Shown: one piece after another, positions 47,536 through 55,694 of the stretch
Numbering within the stretch: the first letter of the stretch is position 1
Layout of the letters: every line of letters starts with the position of its first letter
Source of the DNA: Planctomycetota bacterium
GTDB lineage: Bacteria > Planctomycetota > Phycisphaerae > UBA1845 > PWPN01
Reading direction: 5' to 3'
DNA length: 64,000 nucleotides
Assembly (NCBI GenBank): GCA_022711465.1
Contig: JAKLEZ010000013.1
Coordinates: 62,001 to 126,000, forward strand
Program-made: the position numbers and the translations under genes
The notes under the pieces: model-generated
What the model was told of the DNA's origin: nothing
Seen by the model: the letters and a program-made list of their open reading frames with translations, nothing else
Database searches by the model: none

Positions 47536-48375
47536 ATGCAAATTGGTGTGAACCTGATGCTCTGGACCGGGTGCTACACGCCCAAGGACGTCAAACTGAT
47601 TGACAAGGTCGGGAAGCTGGGCTTCGACGGCGTCGAGTTTCCGATGTTCGACCCTGCTCAGGTGGACGTTAAGGGCACCAGGAAGGCTCTGGAAGGCAAC
47701 GGCCTGGGCGGCACGGTGTGCACGGTGCTCGTGACCGGTTCGTTCATCAGCTCGAGCCCGGCCGATCGCAAGAAGGCCGTGGACCACGTCACCAAAGTGC
47801 TCAAGGTCAGCAAGGCAGTCGGCATGGAGTCGGTGGCGGGCCCGCTGTACTCGCCGGTCGGCTATCTCACCGATCGCGGCCCGAACGCCGCCGAGTGGAA
47901 GAATGCGGTCAAGTGCCTCAAGCAGGTTGCCAAGGTGGCCGAGGATCTCGATCTGCCCATCGGCATCGAGGCGATCAACCGGTTCGAGACCTACTTCCTC
48001 AATACCCAGGCCGACGCCGCCAAGCTGTGCCAGGAGATCGGCAGCGACTACGTCGGCGTGCATTACGACACTTTCCACGCCAATATCGAAGAGCGTGATC
48101 CGGTCGCAGCCCTCAAGGCCATCGGCTCCAAGTGGCTCAAGCACGTTCACGCCTCGGAGAACGATCGCGGCGTCCCGGGTACCGGCCACGTGCCCTGGGA
48201 TGAGACTTTCAAGACGCTCAAGGCTCTCAAGTACGACGGCTGGATCAACATCGAGAGCTTTCTGCCGGCCATCAAGGAGCTCGCCCGTGCCGCGAGTATC
48301 TGGCGCCCGCTGGCCAGGAGCGGCGATGACCTGGCCACCCGCGGGCTGAAGTTCCTCCGCAAGTACGTGAAGTAG
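47536..48375 (+). CDS. sugar isomerase/epimerase, D-tagatose 3-epimerase-like TIM barrel
   Basis: The 279-residue TIM barrel carries the metal site of the ketohexose 3-epimerase family. Candidate metal ligands are Glu in IGIEAINRFETYFLNT, Asp in HYDTFHANIEE, His in KHVHASENDRGVPGTGHVPW and Glu in NIESFLP. These interconvert ketoses at C3 in a divalent-metal-dependent way. The exact sugar is not predictable. It follows the phosphoesterase gene by 47 bp and ends before a clear terminator, so the two may be co-transcribed. Confidence 0.85.
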   Translation: MQIGVNLMLWTGCYTPKDVKLIDKVGKLGFDGVEFPMFDPAQVDVKGTRKALEGNGLGGTVCTVLVTGSFISSSPADRKKAVDHVTKVLKVSKAVGMESVAGPLYSPVGYLTDRGPNAAEWKNAVKCLKQVAKVAEDLDLPIGIEAINRFETYFLNTQADAAKLCQEIGSDYVGVHYDTFHANIEERDPVAALKAIGSKWLKHVHASENDRGVPGTGHVPWDETFKTLKALKYDGWINIESFLPAIKELARAASIWRPLARSGDDLATRGLKFLRKYVK

Positions 48376-48428
48376 TCCGCGCGGCTGCAGGCAAACGGAA
48401 GGAGCAGGGGGGCAAGAAGGTCTGAAGG

Positions 48429-48468
48429 CAGGCGGGTTTCGTTGACGAACGGGGCCCGCCTGTTTTGT
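48429..48468 (+). terminator. Rho-independent terminator after the epimerase gene
   Basis: CAGGCGGG (48429-48436) pairs with CCCGCCTG (48455-48462). An inner TTCGT/ACGAA pairing lengthens the hairpin, and TTTTGT follows. It ends 54 bp after the epimerase stop and 76 bp before the stop of the convergent mqnD gene. Confidence 0.75.
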
Positions 48469-48544
48469 CGTTTCGGCTGCCTGGCTCGAGACTCCGCCGA
48501 TTCACCGGTCGGACGTTGGCACCGCGCGTCGGTCGAGAACGCGG

Positions 48545-49384
48545 TCAGATGAACTCGATGGACCCGGCATCGGGGACGAGGCCGGCTCGGTGGCCGCGGG
48601 AGAGTAGCTCGCGGATCGCCGCCCGCCCGCGATCGCCGTAGTCGAGCGTCCAGGCGTTGACGTACATGCCCACGAACCGGTCGGCGAGATCGTGACCCAT
48701 GTCGCGGGCGTATTGCAGGGCGTGATCAACGGCCTCGCAGCGATGGTCGAGCGAGTACTGGATGCTGTTCTTCAGAATGGCGGCGATTTCGCGCATGGCC
48801 GGCGTGCCCAGGTCGCGGCGGATGACGTTCCCGCCGAGCGGCAGCGGATAGCCGGTCTGTTCCTGCCACCAGACGCCCAGATCCACCAGGCAGTGCAGCT
48901 TCTGGTGGGCGTACGTGAGTTGGCCTTCGTGAATGACCAGTCCCGCGTCGGCCTTGCCGGCCGCAACGTAGTCGAGGATCTGGTCAAACATCACCACTTC
49001 GTATTCGAAGCCGCCCTTGCCCAGCAGCAAGTTGAGGGCGAGGAACGCCGTGGTCATGGTGCCAGGCACCGCGATGCGTTTGCCCTTCAGGCTGGGCCAG
49101 TCGCCCGGTTCGCGAGCCACGAGCATGGGACCGTACCCATCGCCCATGCTCGAACCGCAGTTCAGCAGGGCGTACTTGCCAGCCACATACGGGTAGGCAT
49201 GGATACTGATGGCGGTGATGTGCAGCTCGCCGCGCAAGGCTCGCTCGTTGAGCGTCTGGATATCCTGCAGAATGTGCTCGAACCGCCACCGCCCGGTATC
49301 GATGAGGCCCTTGGCGAGCCCGTAGAACATGAACGCGTCATCGGGGTCGGGACTGTGGCCGAGAAGTAATGTATGGTCCAGCAT
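48545..49384 (-). CDS. mqnD: 1,4-dihydroxy-6-naphthoate synthase, futalosine menaquinone pathway (MqnD)
   Basis: The 279-residue protein has the MqnD/MqnA periplasmic-binding-like fold. It opens GHSPDPDDAFMFYGLAKG and has ITAISIHAYPYVAGKYALL, PGTMTTAFLALNLLL and GLVIHEGQLTY. MqnD converts cyclic dehypoxanthine futalosine to 1,4-dihydroxy-6-naphthoate, a late step of the alternative menaquinone pathway used by many planctomycetes. No other mqn gene is in the window. ATG 49384 has no Shine-Dalgarno sequence; a heptanucleotide repeat array ends 6 nt upstream. acpS lies 69 bp further upstream on the same strand. Confidence 0.85.
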   Translation of the reverse strand: MLDHTLLLGHSPDPDDAFMFYGLAKGLIDTGRWRFEHILQDIQTLNERALRGELHITAISIHAYPYVAGKYALLNCGSSMGDGYGPMLVAREPGDWPSLKGKRIAVPGTMTTAFLALNLLLGKGGFEYEVVMFDQILDYVAAGKADAGLVIHEGQLTYAHQKLHCLVDLGVWWQEQTGYPLPLGGNVIRRDLGTPAMREIAAILKNSIQYSLDHRCEAVDHALQYARDMGHDLADRFVGMYVNAWTLDYGDRGRAAIRELLSRGHRAGLVPDAGSIEFI

Positions 49385-49390
49385 GGTATT

Positions 49391-49418
49391 ACGCAGCATT
49401 CAGCACTCAGCGGCCGGC
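49391..49418 (-). repeat. degenerate heptanucleotide repeat array upstream of mqnD
   Basis: On the minus strand (the mqnD sense strand) four in-phase 7-bp units read GCCGGCC, GCTGAGT, GCTGAAT, GCTGCGT. They end 6 nt (AATACC) before the mqnD ATG and replace the expected Shine-Dalgarno sequence. Same unit, orientation and distance as at cbiQ. Confidence 0.65.
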
Positions 49419-49453
49419 ACGGAACAGTCTCAACATACCGTTGTCGCTTTTGG

Positions 49454-49858
49454 TCACAAGCCGTCGCCTCCTTCCTTCTCCCCGATCCCGATCGCCGTGG
49501 CAGCCGCGTAGTTTTCGGTGTGGGTGATGGAGACCAGGATACGCACGATTCCGAGTCCGGCGGCCACGCGTCCGCATTCGCCGGTGAGCGTGACCTGCGG
49601 CTGGCCGGCACGGTTGTTGAGGATCTCCATGTCCCGCCAGGCGATCTTACCGCGCCAGCCGGTGCCGAGCACCTTGAGGATCGCTTCCTTGGCGGCGAAT
49701 CGCCCGGCCACCGAGGGCACCGCGTTCCTGTATTGATGAACATACCGGGCCTCGGCGGGGGTGAGCAGGCGGTCGAGAAACCGGTCTCCGTGCCGCTGCC
49801 AGATCCCCTGGATCCGCTCGCATTCCACCAGATCGATACCTTGGGCGACGATGGTCAT
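49454..49858 (-). CDS. acpS: holo-[acyl-carrier-protein] synthase
   Basis: The 134-residue enzyme moves phosphopantetheine from CoA to acyl-carrier protein. It has the AcpS signatures GIDLVECERI (Mg-binding Asp), FAAKEAILKVLGTGWRG (catalytic Glu and Lys) and SITHTENYAAA near the C-terminus. The length is normal. It lies upstream of mqnD on the same strand; the pairing has no obvious metabolic logic. Its ATG at 49858 has no strong Shine-Dalgarno sequence. Confidence 0.92.
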   Translation of the reverse strand: MTIVAQGIDLVECERIQGIWQRHGDRFLDRLLTPAEARYVHQYRNAVPSVAGRFAAKEAILKVLGTGWRGKIAWRDMEILNNRAGQPQVTLTGECGRVAAGLGIVRILVSITHTENYAAATAIGIGEKEGGDGL

Positions 49859-50135
49859 GACGGCGCTAGTCTAACCTGACGCCGGTCGCCTGTCAGGTGG
49901 CGGCCGCGGTCACTTGATCGCCCACATCCCCCGAAGGCTCATTCGCTTGCCTGCTCCTTGGTGCTTGCCGTGCGCTGCGCTGACGCCGGTAGGGTGCTGC
50001 CGTAGGGTTGATGCTGTTCCTTTGGGGTTCCGCTTGTCTTCGGCGGGCGAGACTGTGGCCTCGTGTCACCAAGGGTTCTCTGATCACCCACGCGGGTGTG
50101 GTCGCACGATCCAAGCCCATTCAGGGAGGCGACAC

Positions 50136-50243
50136 ATGGCCGAGAGTCATGGTGCGATCATCAAGACACGGTGTTTTTCGTGCAGCTGTAAGCTTGGATT
50201 CCAGGCGACGGCGGTCGGGAAGAAGGCTCGCTGTCCTTCCTGA
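50136..50243 (+). CDS. 35-residue zinc-ribbon fragment or mini-protein
   Basis: A short frame begins at ATG 50136 with GGGAGG 6 nt upstream and encodes 35 residues with RCFSCSCKLGFQATAVGKKARCPS. That is the planctomycete zinc-ribbon pattern CxxC...G...ARCPxC, but it stops exactly where the last Cys is expected: the TGA stop could be a mutated TGC. The normal proteins continue into a longer domain, so this is either a decayed remnant or a true three-cysteine mini-protein. No recognisable continuation is seen after the stop. The ribosome-binding site suggests it is, or was, translated. Confidence 0.4.
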   Translation: MAESHGAIIKTRCFSCSCKLGFQATAVGKKARCPS

Positions 50244-50820
50244 CGGCTCTTCACTTGTCAAGCGGCGGCAGTTGTTGGTGAGCGGTCGGCGTCCAGGGTT
50301 GAGCGTTCGGCTGGGTGGGCCAGGTGCTGATGTCTCACCGTTTCTGAATGCGCCCCTCGAGCGAACCCATCGGTGCGGCCGTTGAACCGCATTTTCGGCC
50401 CCGCCAGGGGCTTTTCTCCGGTTTTTCTCCTGGAGTGCGGAGCGCCAAACGAAGCCATCGGCGCAGCTGGAACGTCCCGAGAGTCACCAATTCAGAAACA
50501 CCTTGTCTGTCCCGCGGATGGTCGGGGAGCCGGGGCGGTGTAATCCTGCGCCTTCTTGGAGCGGGGTGGTGGAGCGGTGAGGTGGTGGGGATCAGCTGTC
50601 CAGTCTGCCTCAAGGAACGACCCATAACACCAACTCCACGTCCGGCCCCGATTGCCGTCCGCGTGGAGCCGGCGGGCTTGCGGAGGGGGCTTGATCCACT
50701 ATCATGCAGCGCGGTCGCGTCAGGGTTGCGTACGGCCGCGGTGCAGGAATCAGGATGGCGCAGACGGCTGGGCGTCATGACGCTGGGATATTCACAAACT
50801 CATGGAATGGAAGGGCTTAC
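50244..50820. other. intergenic region with a hairpin terminator
   Basis: No gene is supported in these 577 bp. The only clear signal is a hairpin GCCCC (50398-50402), loop GCCA, GGGGC (50407-50411) followed by TTTT, suitable for ending a transcript from the zinc-ribbon frame. Several G+C-rich frames have no protein-like content. Confidence 0.45.
50398..50415 (+). terminator. probable Rho-independent terminator
   Basis: A 5-bp G+C stem, GCCCC-GCCA-GGGGC, is followed by four T residues. It lies about 155 bp downstream of the zinc-ribbon frame. Confidence 0.5.
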
Positions 50821-52977
50821 GTGTCCCCGGACGAGCTACTGGCAGGATTGACCGAGCCACAGCGGCGTGCCGTGACTCATGGTAACGGGCCGCTTCTCGT
50901 CCTGGCCGGGCCCGGCAGCGGCAAGACCCGGGTCATCACTCACCGGGCGGCTTACCTGGCCCAGACCGCCACTGATCCGTATCACCTTCTGGCCATTACC
51001 TTCACCAACAAGGCGGCCAACGAAATGGCCTCGCGGCTCGACCGGCTTGGGATCGGGATGGGAATGACCTGCTCGACGTTCCACTCGCTCTGCGCCCGGC
51101 TTCTGCGGATTCACCACGATCGGGCAGGGCTCAGGCCGAACTTCACCATCTTCGACACCGCCGACCAGACGGCCGCCATGAAGGATGCCATCGGCCGGGC
51201 CAACCTCTCCGCTGACAACTACCCGCCCGCCGGCATCCTCAGCATCGTCAGTCGGGCCAAGAACGACATGGTCACTCCCGAGGAGATGCGGGCGAACGCG
51301 CGTGGGTTCCGCGACGAGACGTTTGCCGATCTTTACGTTCGGTACGACCAGGTCCTGGCCGAGCAGAACGCTTTGGATTTCGATGATCTCCTGATCAGGA
51401 CGGCCCGCCTTTTGAGCGAGCACCCCGACCTCCGCGATCAGCTCGAGGACCGCTATCGGTACGTGCTGGTGGACGAGTACCAGGACACCAACCGTGCCCA
51501 GTACCTGATTGCCCGCGGCTTGTGCCTCAAGCGTGCGAACCTGTGCGTGACCGGCGACCCCGACCAGTCGATCTACAGCTGGCGCGGGGCCGACATCCAC
51601 AACATCCTCCAGTTCGAGGGTGACTTCCCCAGGGCGACGGTCGTCCGGCTGGAGCAGAACTACCGTTCGACACCGCGGATTCTCGCCGCTGCGGACGCGC
51701 TCATTGCGAACAACCACAAGCGCAAGGAGAAGGCCCTGTGGACGGAGAACGCCGATGGTCCGGCGGTCCGGGTGGCCGAGTGCGAAGACCAACATGCCGA
51801 AGCCGGCTTCATTGCCGGGGAGATTCGTCGTCACGTCGAGGAAGGCGGGCGGTTCGGTGATGTGGCCATTTTCTATCGCATCAACGCGCTCTCGCGCAAC
51901 CTGGAGATGGCCCTGCGCAGTGCACAGATACCCTACCAGATCGCCCGGGGGGTGGCATTCTACCAGCGGAAGGAGATCAAGGATGTTCTGGCCTATCTCC
52001 GGGTGGCAGCCAACCCGCGCGACCAGGTGTCACTCCTGCGAATCATCAACGTTCCTGCCCGGGGCATCGGCAAGACCACCGTTGACCATCTTGTGGCGGC
52101 GGCTACCCGCACCGGCCAGCCCGTGCTGGATATTCTGGCCAAGCCCGACCAGGTGCCCGGCGTCTCCCGTGCCGGACGTCACCTGAAGTTATTCGCTACG
52201 CTGCTGAACGACCTGGCGACGACCGCCCGTCACGGTTCGCTCAAGGATGCCGTGGAGTTCGTGGTTCGGAACAGCGGGCTGATTGCGATGTGGGACAAGG
52301 GCGAGGACAATGATGCCCTGGCCAACGTGGAGGAACTGATCAACGCGGCCGCCGAGTATGACCAGCAGCATCTCGAGGGCGGCGGCTCGCTGACCGACTG
52401 GCTTCAGGGTATCAGCCTGGTCAGCGATGTGGACGCGATCGAGGAGGAGAGCGGGGCGGTGACCATGATGACCCTGCACGCCGCCAAGGGACTGGAGTTT
52501 GACACGGTGTTCCTGACCGGTCTGGAGCAGGGGCTCCTGCCTCATGAACGCAGTGCGACGGACTTGTTTGAGCTGGAGGAGGAACGCCGCCTGTGCTTCG
52601 TGGGCATGACCCGGGCCATGCGCCGTCTTACCCTGACCCACGCCAAGTGGCGTGACTTCCGGGGGATGAGTCAGCGCCGGGTGAAGTCCCAGTTCCTGCA
52701 CGAACTGCCCAAGCGCGGGATCGAGAAGCTGCGGATCGACATCCATGGTGCCGGGGCTGGGGAGGACGAAGAGCCGGACATCCCAGCGTCGTCGGTCGAC
52801 TATCTGGAGTGGCGCAAGGGACAACTGGTTCGGTCGGCGCAGTACGGCATCGGCCGGCTGCTCTGGATCCAGCCCCGCAACCGCCAGACGTATGCCGGCG
52901 TGAAGTTCACGTCGTTCGGCGAGAAGACACTGGTGTTGGAATACGCGAACCTGGAACTTGTGGAAGAAGCGGACTAG
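50821..52977 (+). CDS. ATP-dependent DNA helicase, UvrD/PcrA family
   Basis: The 718-residue superfamily-1 helicase has motif I GPGSGKT (residues 30-36), motif Ia ITFTNKAANEM, motif II LVDEYQDTNRAQ, motif III GDPDQSIYSWRGAD, motif IV RLEQNYRST, motif V TLHAAKGLEFD and motif VI GMTRAMRR. It unwinds DNA 3' to 5' in repair and replication restart. Motif pattern and length fit PcrA/UvrD and not Rep. GTG 50821 is chosen because GGAAGGG lies 5 nt upstream; a longer in-frame extension is low-complexity. The last 30 residues resemble the PcrA C-terminal RNA-polymerase-binding Tudor fold. pgi starts 3 bp later. Confidence 0.93.
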   Translation: MSPDELLAGLTEPQRRAVTHGNGPLLVLAGPGSGKTRVITHRAAYLAQTATDPYHLLAITFTNKAANEMASRLDRLGIGMGMTCSTFHSLCARLLRIHHDRAGLRPNFTIFDTADQTAAMKDAIGRANLSADNYPPAGILSIVSRAKNDMVTPEEMRANARGFRDETFADLYVRYDQVLAEQNALDFDDLLIRTARLLSEHPDLRDQLEDRYRYVLVDEYQDTNRAQYLIARGLCLKRANLCVTGDPDQSIYSWRGADIHNILQFEGDFPRATVVRLEQNYRSTPRILAAADALIANNHKRKEKALWTENADGPAVRVAECEDQHAEAGFIAGEIRRHVEEGGRFGDVAIFYRINALSRNLEMALRSAQIPYQIARGVAFYQRKEIKDVLAYLRVAANPRDQVSLLRIINVPARGIGKTTVDHLVAAATRTGQPVLDILAKPDQVPGVSRAGRHLKLFATLLNDLATTARHGSLKDAVEFVVRNSGLIAMWDKGEDNDALANVEELINAAAEYDQQHLEGGGSLTDWLQGISLVSDVDAIEEESGAVTMMTLHAAKGLEFDTVFLTGLEQGLLPHERSATDLFELEEERRLCFVGMTRAMRRLTLTHAKWRDFRGMSQRRVKSQFLHELPKRGIEKLRIDIHGAGAGEDEEPDIPASSVDYLEWRKGQLVRSAQYGIGRLLWIQPRNRQTYAGVKFTSFGEKTLVLEYANLELVEEAD

Positions 52978-52980
52978 ATC

Positions 52981-54372
52981 ATGAACATGAAAGAGTCTTT
53001 GCGGCTGGACACTCCGTATGTTCTGGACGACCATCTCGGCGACCATCGCCTGACCCGGGCGGATCTGACCGACCTGGAACCGCAGGTGCGGACCATCCTG
53101 AAGGAGATTGCCTCCGAGCGCAAGCACGGCAAGCATCGTTTTCGCGATTTGCCGCAGCTCAGGCTTCAGGTGGGTGAGATCAAGGAGCTCGTCACCGACT
53201 ACCGCCCCAGCACCGACAACATGCTCGTGCTGGGCATCGGCGGGTCGGCCCTGGGTAACATTGCCCTGCAGACCGCCCTCAACTCGCCGGTCTACAACCT
53301 GCTGCCCGACGACCGGCGCCGCGGCCCACGGCTCTTTGTGCTCGACAACGTCGACCCCATAGCTTGCGAGGCGGTATTCCAGTACGCCGGCTGGGATTGG
53401 TCGCGCACCCTGGTCAACGTGATCAGCAAGTCGGGTGAGACGGCCGAGACGTCGGCCCAGTTCCTCATCGTTCGTGACCGGCTGATCAAGGCCCTTGGCG
53501 AGAAGGCCGCTCGTGAGCGGATCGTGGTGACGACCGATGCCGCCCAGGGCACGATGCGCTCGATCGTACAACAGGAGAAGTACCGGTCATTGACCGTTCC
53601 CGACGGTGTCGGCGGGCGATTCAGCGTGCTCTCGCCGGTGGGTCTGTTTTCCGCGGCCATGTGCGGCATCGACATTGAAGCCCTCCTGGCCGGGGCCGCT
53701 TCGATGGATGAACCGGTCAGTGATACCCACCCGGCCGAGAACATCGCCGCCCGGATCGCCATGATCCACTATCTCTACGAGCAGCGCGGCAAACCCATGC
53801 ACGTCATGATGTCCTACAGTCAGCAGCTCAAGGATCTGGCCGACTGGTACCGCCAGCTTTACGCCGAGAGCCTGGGCAAGATCCGCCCCAACGACGGCAA
53901 GTGCGTCGGGCCGACGCCGATCAAGGCCCTCGGGGCAACCGACCAGCATTCCCAGGTTCAACTCTATCGTGAAGGACCCAACGACAAGGTCTTCACGTTC
54001 CTGCAGGTGGACAACTTCCCCAACGATCCACGCATTCCCAGGGCTTTCGACGGCATCGAGGCCATGCAGTATCTCGGCCGCAGCGAGAAAGGGACGCTTG
54101 GGGGGCTTCTCAACGCGGAGAAGACGGCGACCGAACTCGCCCTGCTCGCCAGCCAGCGGCCGTCGCTCACCGTCCATTTCCCGCGCGTGAACGAGCATAC
54201 CGTGGGCCAGTTCCTCTACCTGTACGAAGCGGTGATCCCCATCATGGGCAAGCTGTACGGCATCGATCCTTACGATCAGCCGGCGGTGGAACTCGGCAAG
54301 AGGCTCACCTTCCACTTCATGGGCCGCAAGGGCTATGAAGAGCCGCCCAAGGAGATCGGGAAGCAGCCATGA
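52981..54372 (+). CDS. pgi: glucose-6-phosphate isomerase
   Basis: The 463-residue enzyme interconverts glucose-6-phosphate and fructose-6-phosphate. It has the phosphate-binding SKSGETAET, the GIGGSALGN loop near the N-terminus, the catalytic His region GATDQHSQVQLY and EHTVGQFLYLYE toward the C-terminus. The short length and QHSQ form match the bacterial short PGI group and not the E. coli type. It begins 3 bp after the helicase gene, so they are co-transcribed, an odd functional pairing. Confidence 0.93.
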   Translation: MNMKESLRLDTPYVLDDHLGDHRLTRADLTDLEPQVRTILKEIASERKHGKHRFRDLPQLRLQVGEIKELVTDYRPSTDNMLVLGIGGSALGNIALQTALNSPVYNLLPDDRRRGPRLFVLDNVDPIACEAVFQYAGWDWSRTLVNVISKSGETAETSAQFLIVRDRLIKALGEKAARERIVVTTDAAQGTMRSIVQQEKYRSLTVPDGVGGRFSVLSPVGLFSAAMCGIDIEALLAGAASMDEPVSDTHPAENIAARIAMIHYLYEQRGKPMHVMMSYSQQLKDLADWYRQLYAESLGKIRPNDGKCVGPTPIKALGATDQHSQVQLYREGPNDKVFTFLQVDNFPNDPRIPRAFDGIEAMQYLGRSEKGTLGGLLNAEKTATELALLASQRPSLTVHFPRVNEHTVGQFLYLYEAVIPIMGKLYGIDPYDQPAVELGKRLTFHFMGRKGYEEPPKEIGKQP

Positions 54373-54383
54373 GTGACGAGGGT

Positions 54384-54475
54384 AGCGGTCAGCAGTCAGC
54401 GGTCGGTGGTCAGCGGTCAGCGGTCAGCCATGCGGGTGGTGCTGAATGCTGATCGCCGAGTGCCGATTGCTCTTG
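54384..54475 (+). repeat. inverted pair of heptanucleotide repeat arrays before the gene at 54497
   Basis: Left arm: AGCGGTC, AGCAGTC, AGCGGTC, GGTGGTC, AGCGGTC, AGCGGTC (54384-54425). Right arm: GCTGAAT, GCTGATC, GCCGAGT, GCCGATT, GCTCTTG (54441-54475). AGCGGTC is the reverse complement of GACCGCT, the same 7-bp repeat in opposite sense, so the arms can fold into a hairpin. The right arm points toward the downstream gene with 21 nt to its ATG. It is the largest of three occurrences of this repeat in the window. Confidence 0.7.
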
Positions 54476-54496
54476 TTCCTGTTTCGGTTTTAGCTC

Positions 54497-55669
54497 ATGT
54501 TCCGAACCAACCTCTGGTGTTACCTGTGGGATCTGGTCGATGAAGGGATCGACGACGTCCTTGATCGCCTCAAGGGGGAGGCCGGGGCCACGGGCGTTTC
54601 CGTCGCGGTCAACTACCACAGTGCCGATCAGCTCCGGCCGCACGGGCGGGTCGAGTCGCGGCGATTCCGCTCCGCTGGCGGGGCCCAGTTTCAGCCCAAC
54701 GCGGCGCACTACGCGTCGACGCGGATGCGGCCGGTTCCCGCGGATTGGCTCCGGAAGGGGAACCCGCTTGCCGCAGTCGGGGAGGCGTGCGTCAAACGAG
54801 GGATGAGCCTTCGGGGCTGGCTGGTGTGCACGCACGGCTCGGTCGTGGCCGGGCGGTATCCGGGCTGCGCGGTGAAGGACGCCTTTGGCCAGCCGAGTCC
54901 CAACTGGCTGTGCCCGGTCAACCTGGACGTCCGCGAGTATCTCCGCGGGATGATTGAGGACCTGTCCCAGAACTACCCGTTCGAGACCATCGAACTGGAG
55001 CGGGCCACGTTTCCGGCCGACCTTCACACCCACTTCCACGACAAGATGGGCGTGGATTTCGGTTTGGCGGGCGACTGGCTGCGCGGCCTGTGCCTGTGCG
55101 AATCGTGCCGGCAAGGCTGCTTCCGCGACGGCCTCGATGCCGCCAGAATCGTGGCCCTGGTCGAAGGATACCTGGACCGGGTGCTGACTGGCGACGAGCC
55201 GATCGGGCAGCGGATCGAGGAACTGGTGGACGCGGAACCGCTCCTGGAGGACTTCGCGGCCTGGCGGTGTGGCCAGATCACCTCGCTGATCAAGCTGCTC
55301 AAGACGTCGTGCCGTTCCCGGCTGGTGATGCACCGGAGCGGAGACCGATTCTGGTCGGCCGCCGACTTCGCCGCCATCGCCCCGCACTGCGATGCCCTGC
55401 TGCCCATCTTCTATGATACCGATCTGGAGGTGCTCAACAGGCTGGTTCAGGCTGCGGTTGAGGACACCGGCAGCGCCGAGCGGGTTGAACTGGGTCTCAG
55501 CGCGTGCACACCCCCGTGCAGTGGACCGGACCTGCTTGTTGCCGCCGTGAAGCGAGCCGTCGAGTTGGGTGTCCGGTCGGTCAACATCTACAACTATGGC
55601 CTGATCCCGCTATCCCGCCTGGAGTGGGTTCACCAGGCCACGCGCTACGCTCGGCGCGAAGCGGGCTAG
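54497..55669 (+). CDS. TIM-barrel-like hypothetical, glycosidase-type cysteine motif
   Basis: The 390-residue soluble protein begins MFRTNLWCYLWDLVDEG and looks like an alpha/beta barrel with strands such as TGVSVAVNYHS and SLRGWLVCTHGS. CLCESCRQGC near residue 200 resembles the C-x-C-x-x-C segment seen in uncharacterised glycoside-hydrolase-like TIM barrels of planctomycetes. ETIELERATFPAD supplies acidic residues that could be catalytic. No signal peptide. ATG 54497 lacks a Shine-Dalgarno sequence and is preceded by a heptanucleotide array. Glycosidase activity is inference. Confidence 0.6.
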   Translation: MFRTNLWCYLWDLVDEGIDDVLDRLKGEAGATGVSVAVNYHSADQLRPHGRVESRRFRSAGGAQFQPNAAHYASTRMRPVPADWLRKGNPLAAVGEACVKRGMSLRGWLVCTHGSVVAGRYPGCAVKDAFGQPSPNWLCPVNLDVREYLRGMIEDLSQNYPFETIELERATFPADLHTHFHDKMGVDFGLAGDWLRGLCLCESCRQGCFRDGLDAARIVALVEGYLDRVLTGDEPIGQRIEELVDAEPLLEDFAAWRCGQITSLIKLLKTSCRSRLVMHRSGDRFWSAADFAAIAPHCDALLPIFYDTDLEVLNRLVQAAVEDTGSAERVELGLSACTPPCSGPDLLVAAVKRAVELGVRSVNIYNYGLIPLSRLEWVHQATRYARREAG

Positions 55670-55694
55670 GCGGCGAAGGCTCCATCGGGGAAGA

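Noticed and set aside
50704..50820. Upstream extension of the helicase gene to an ATG at 50704
   Set aside because: The added 39 residues are Arg/Gly-rich and unlike helicase N-termini. GTG 50821 has a good ribosome-binding site.
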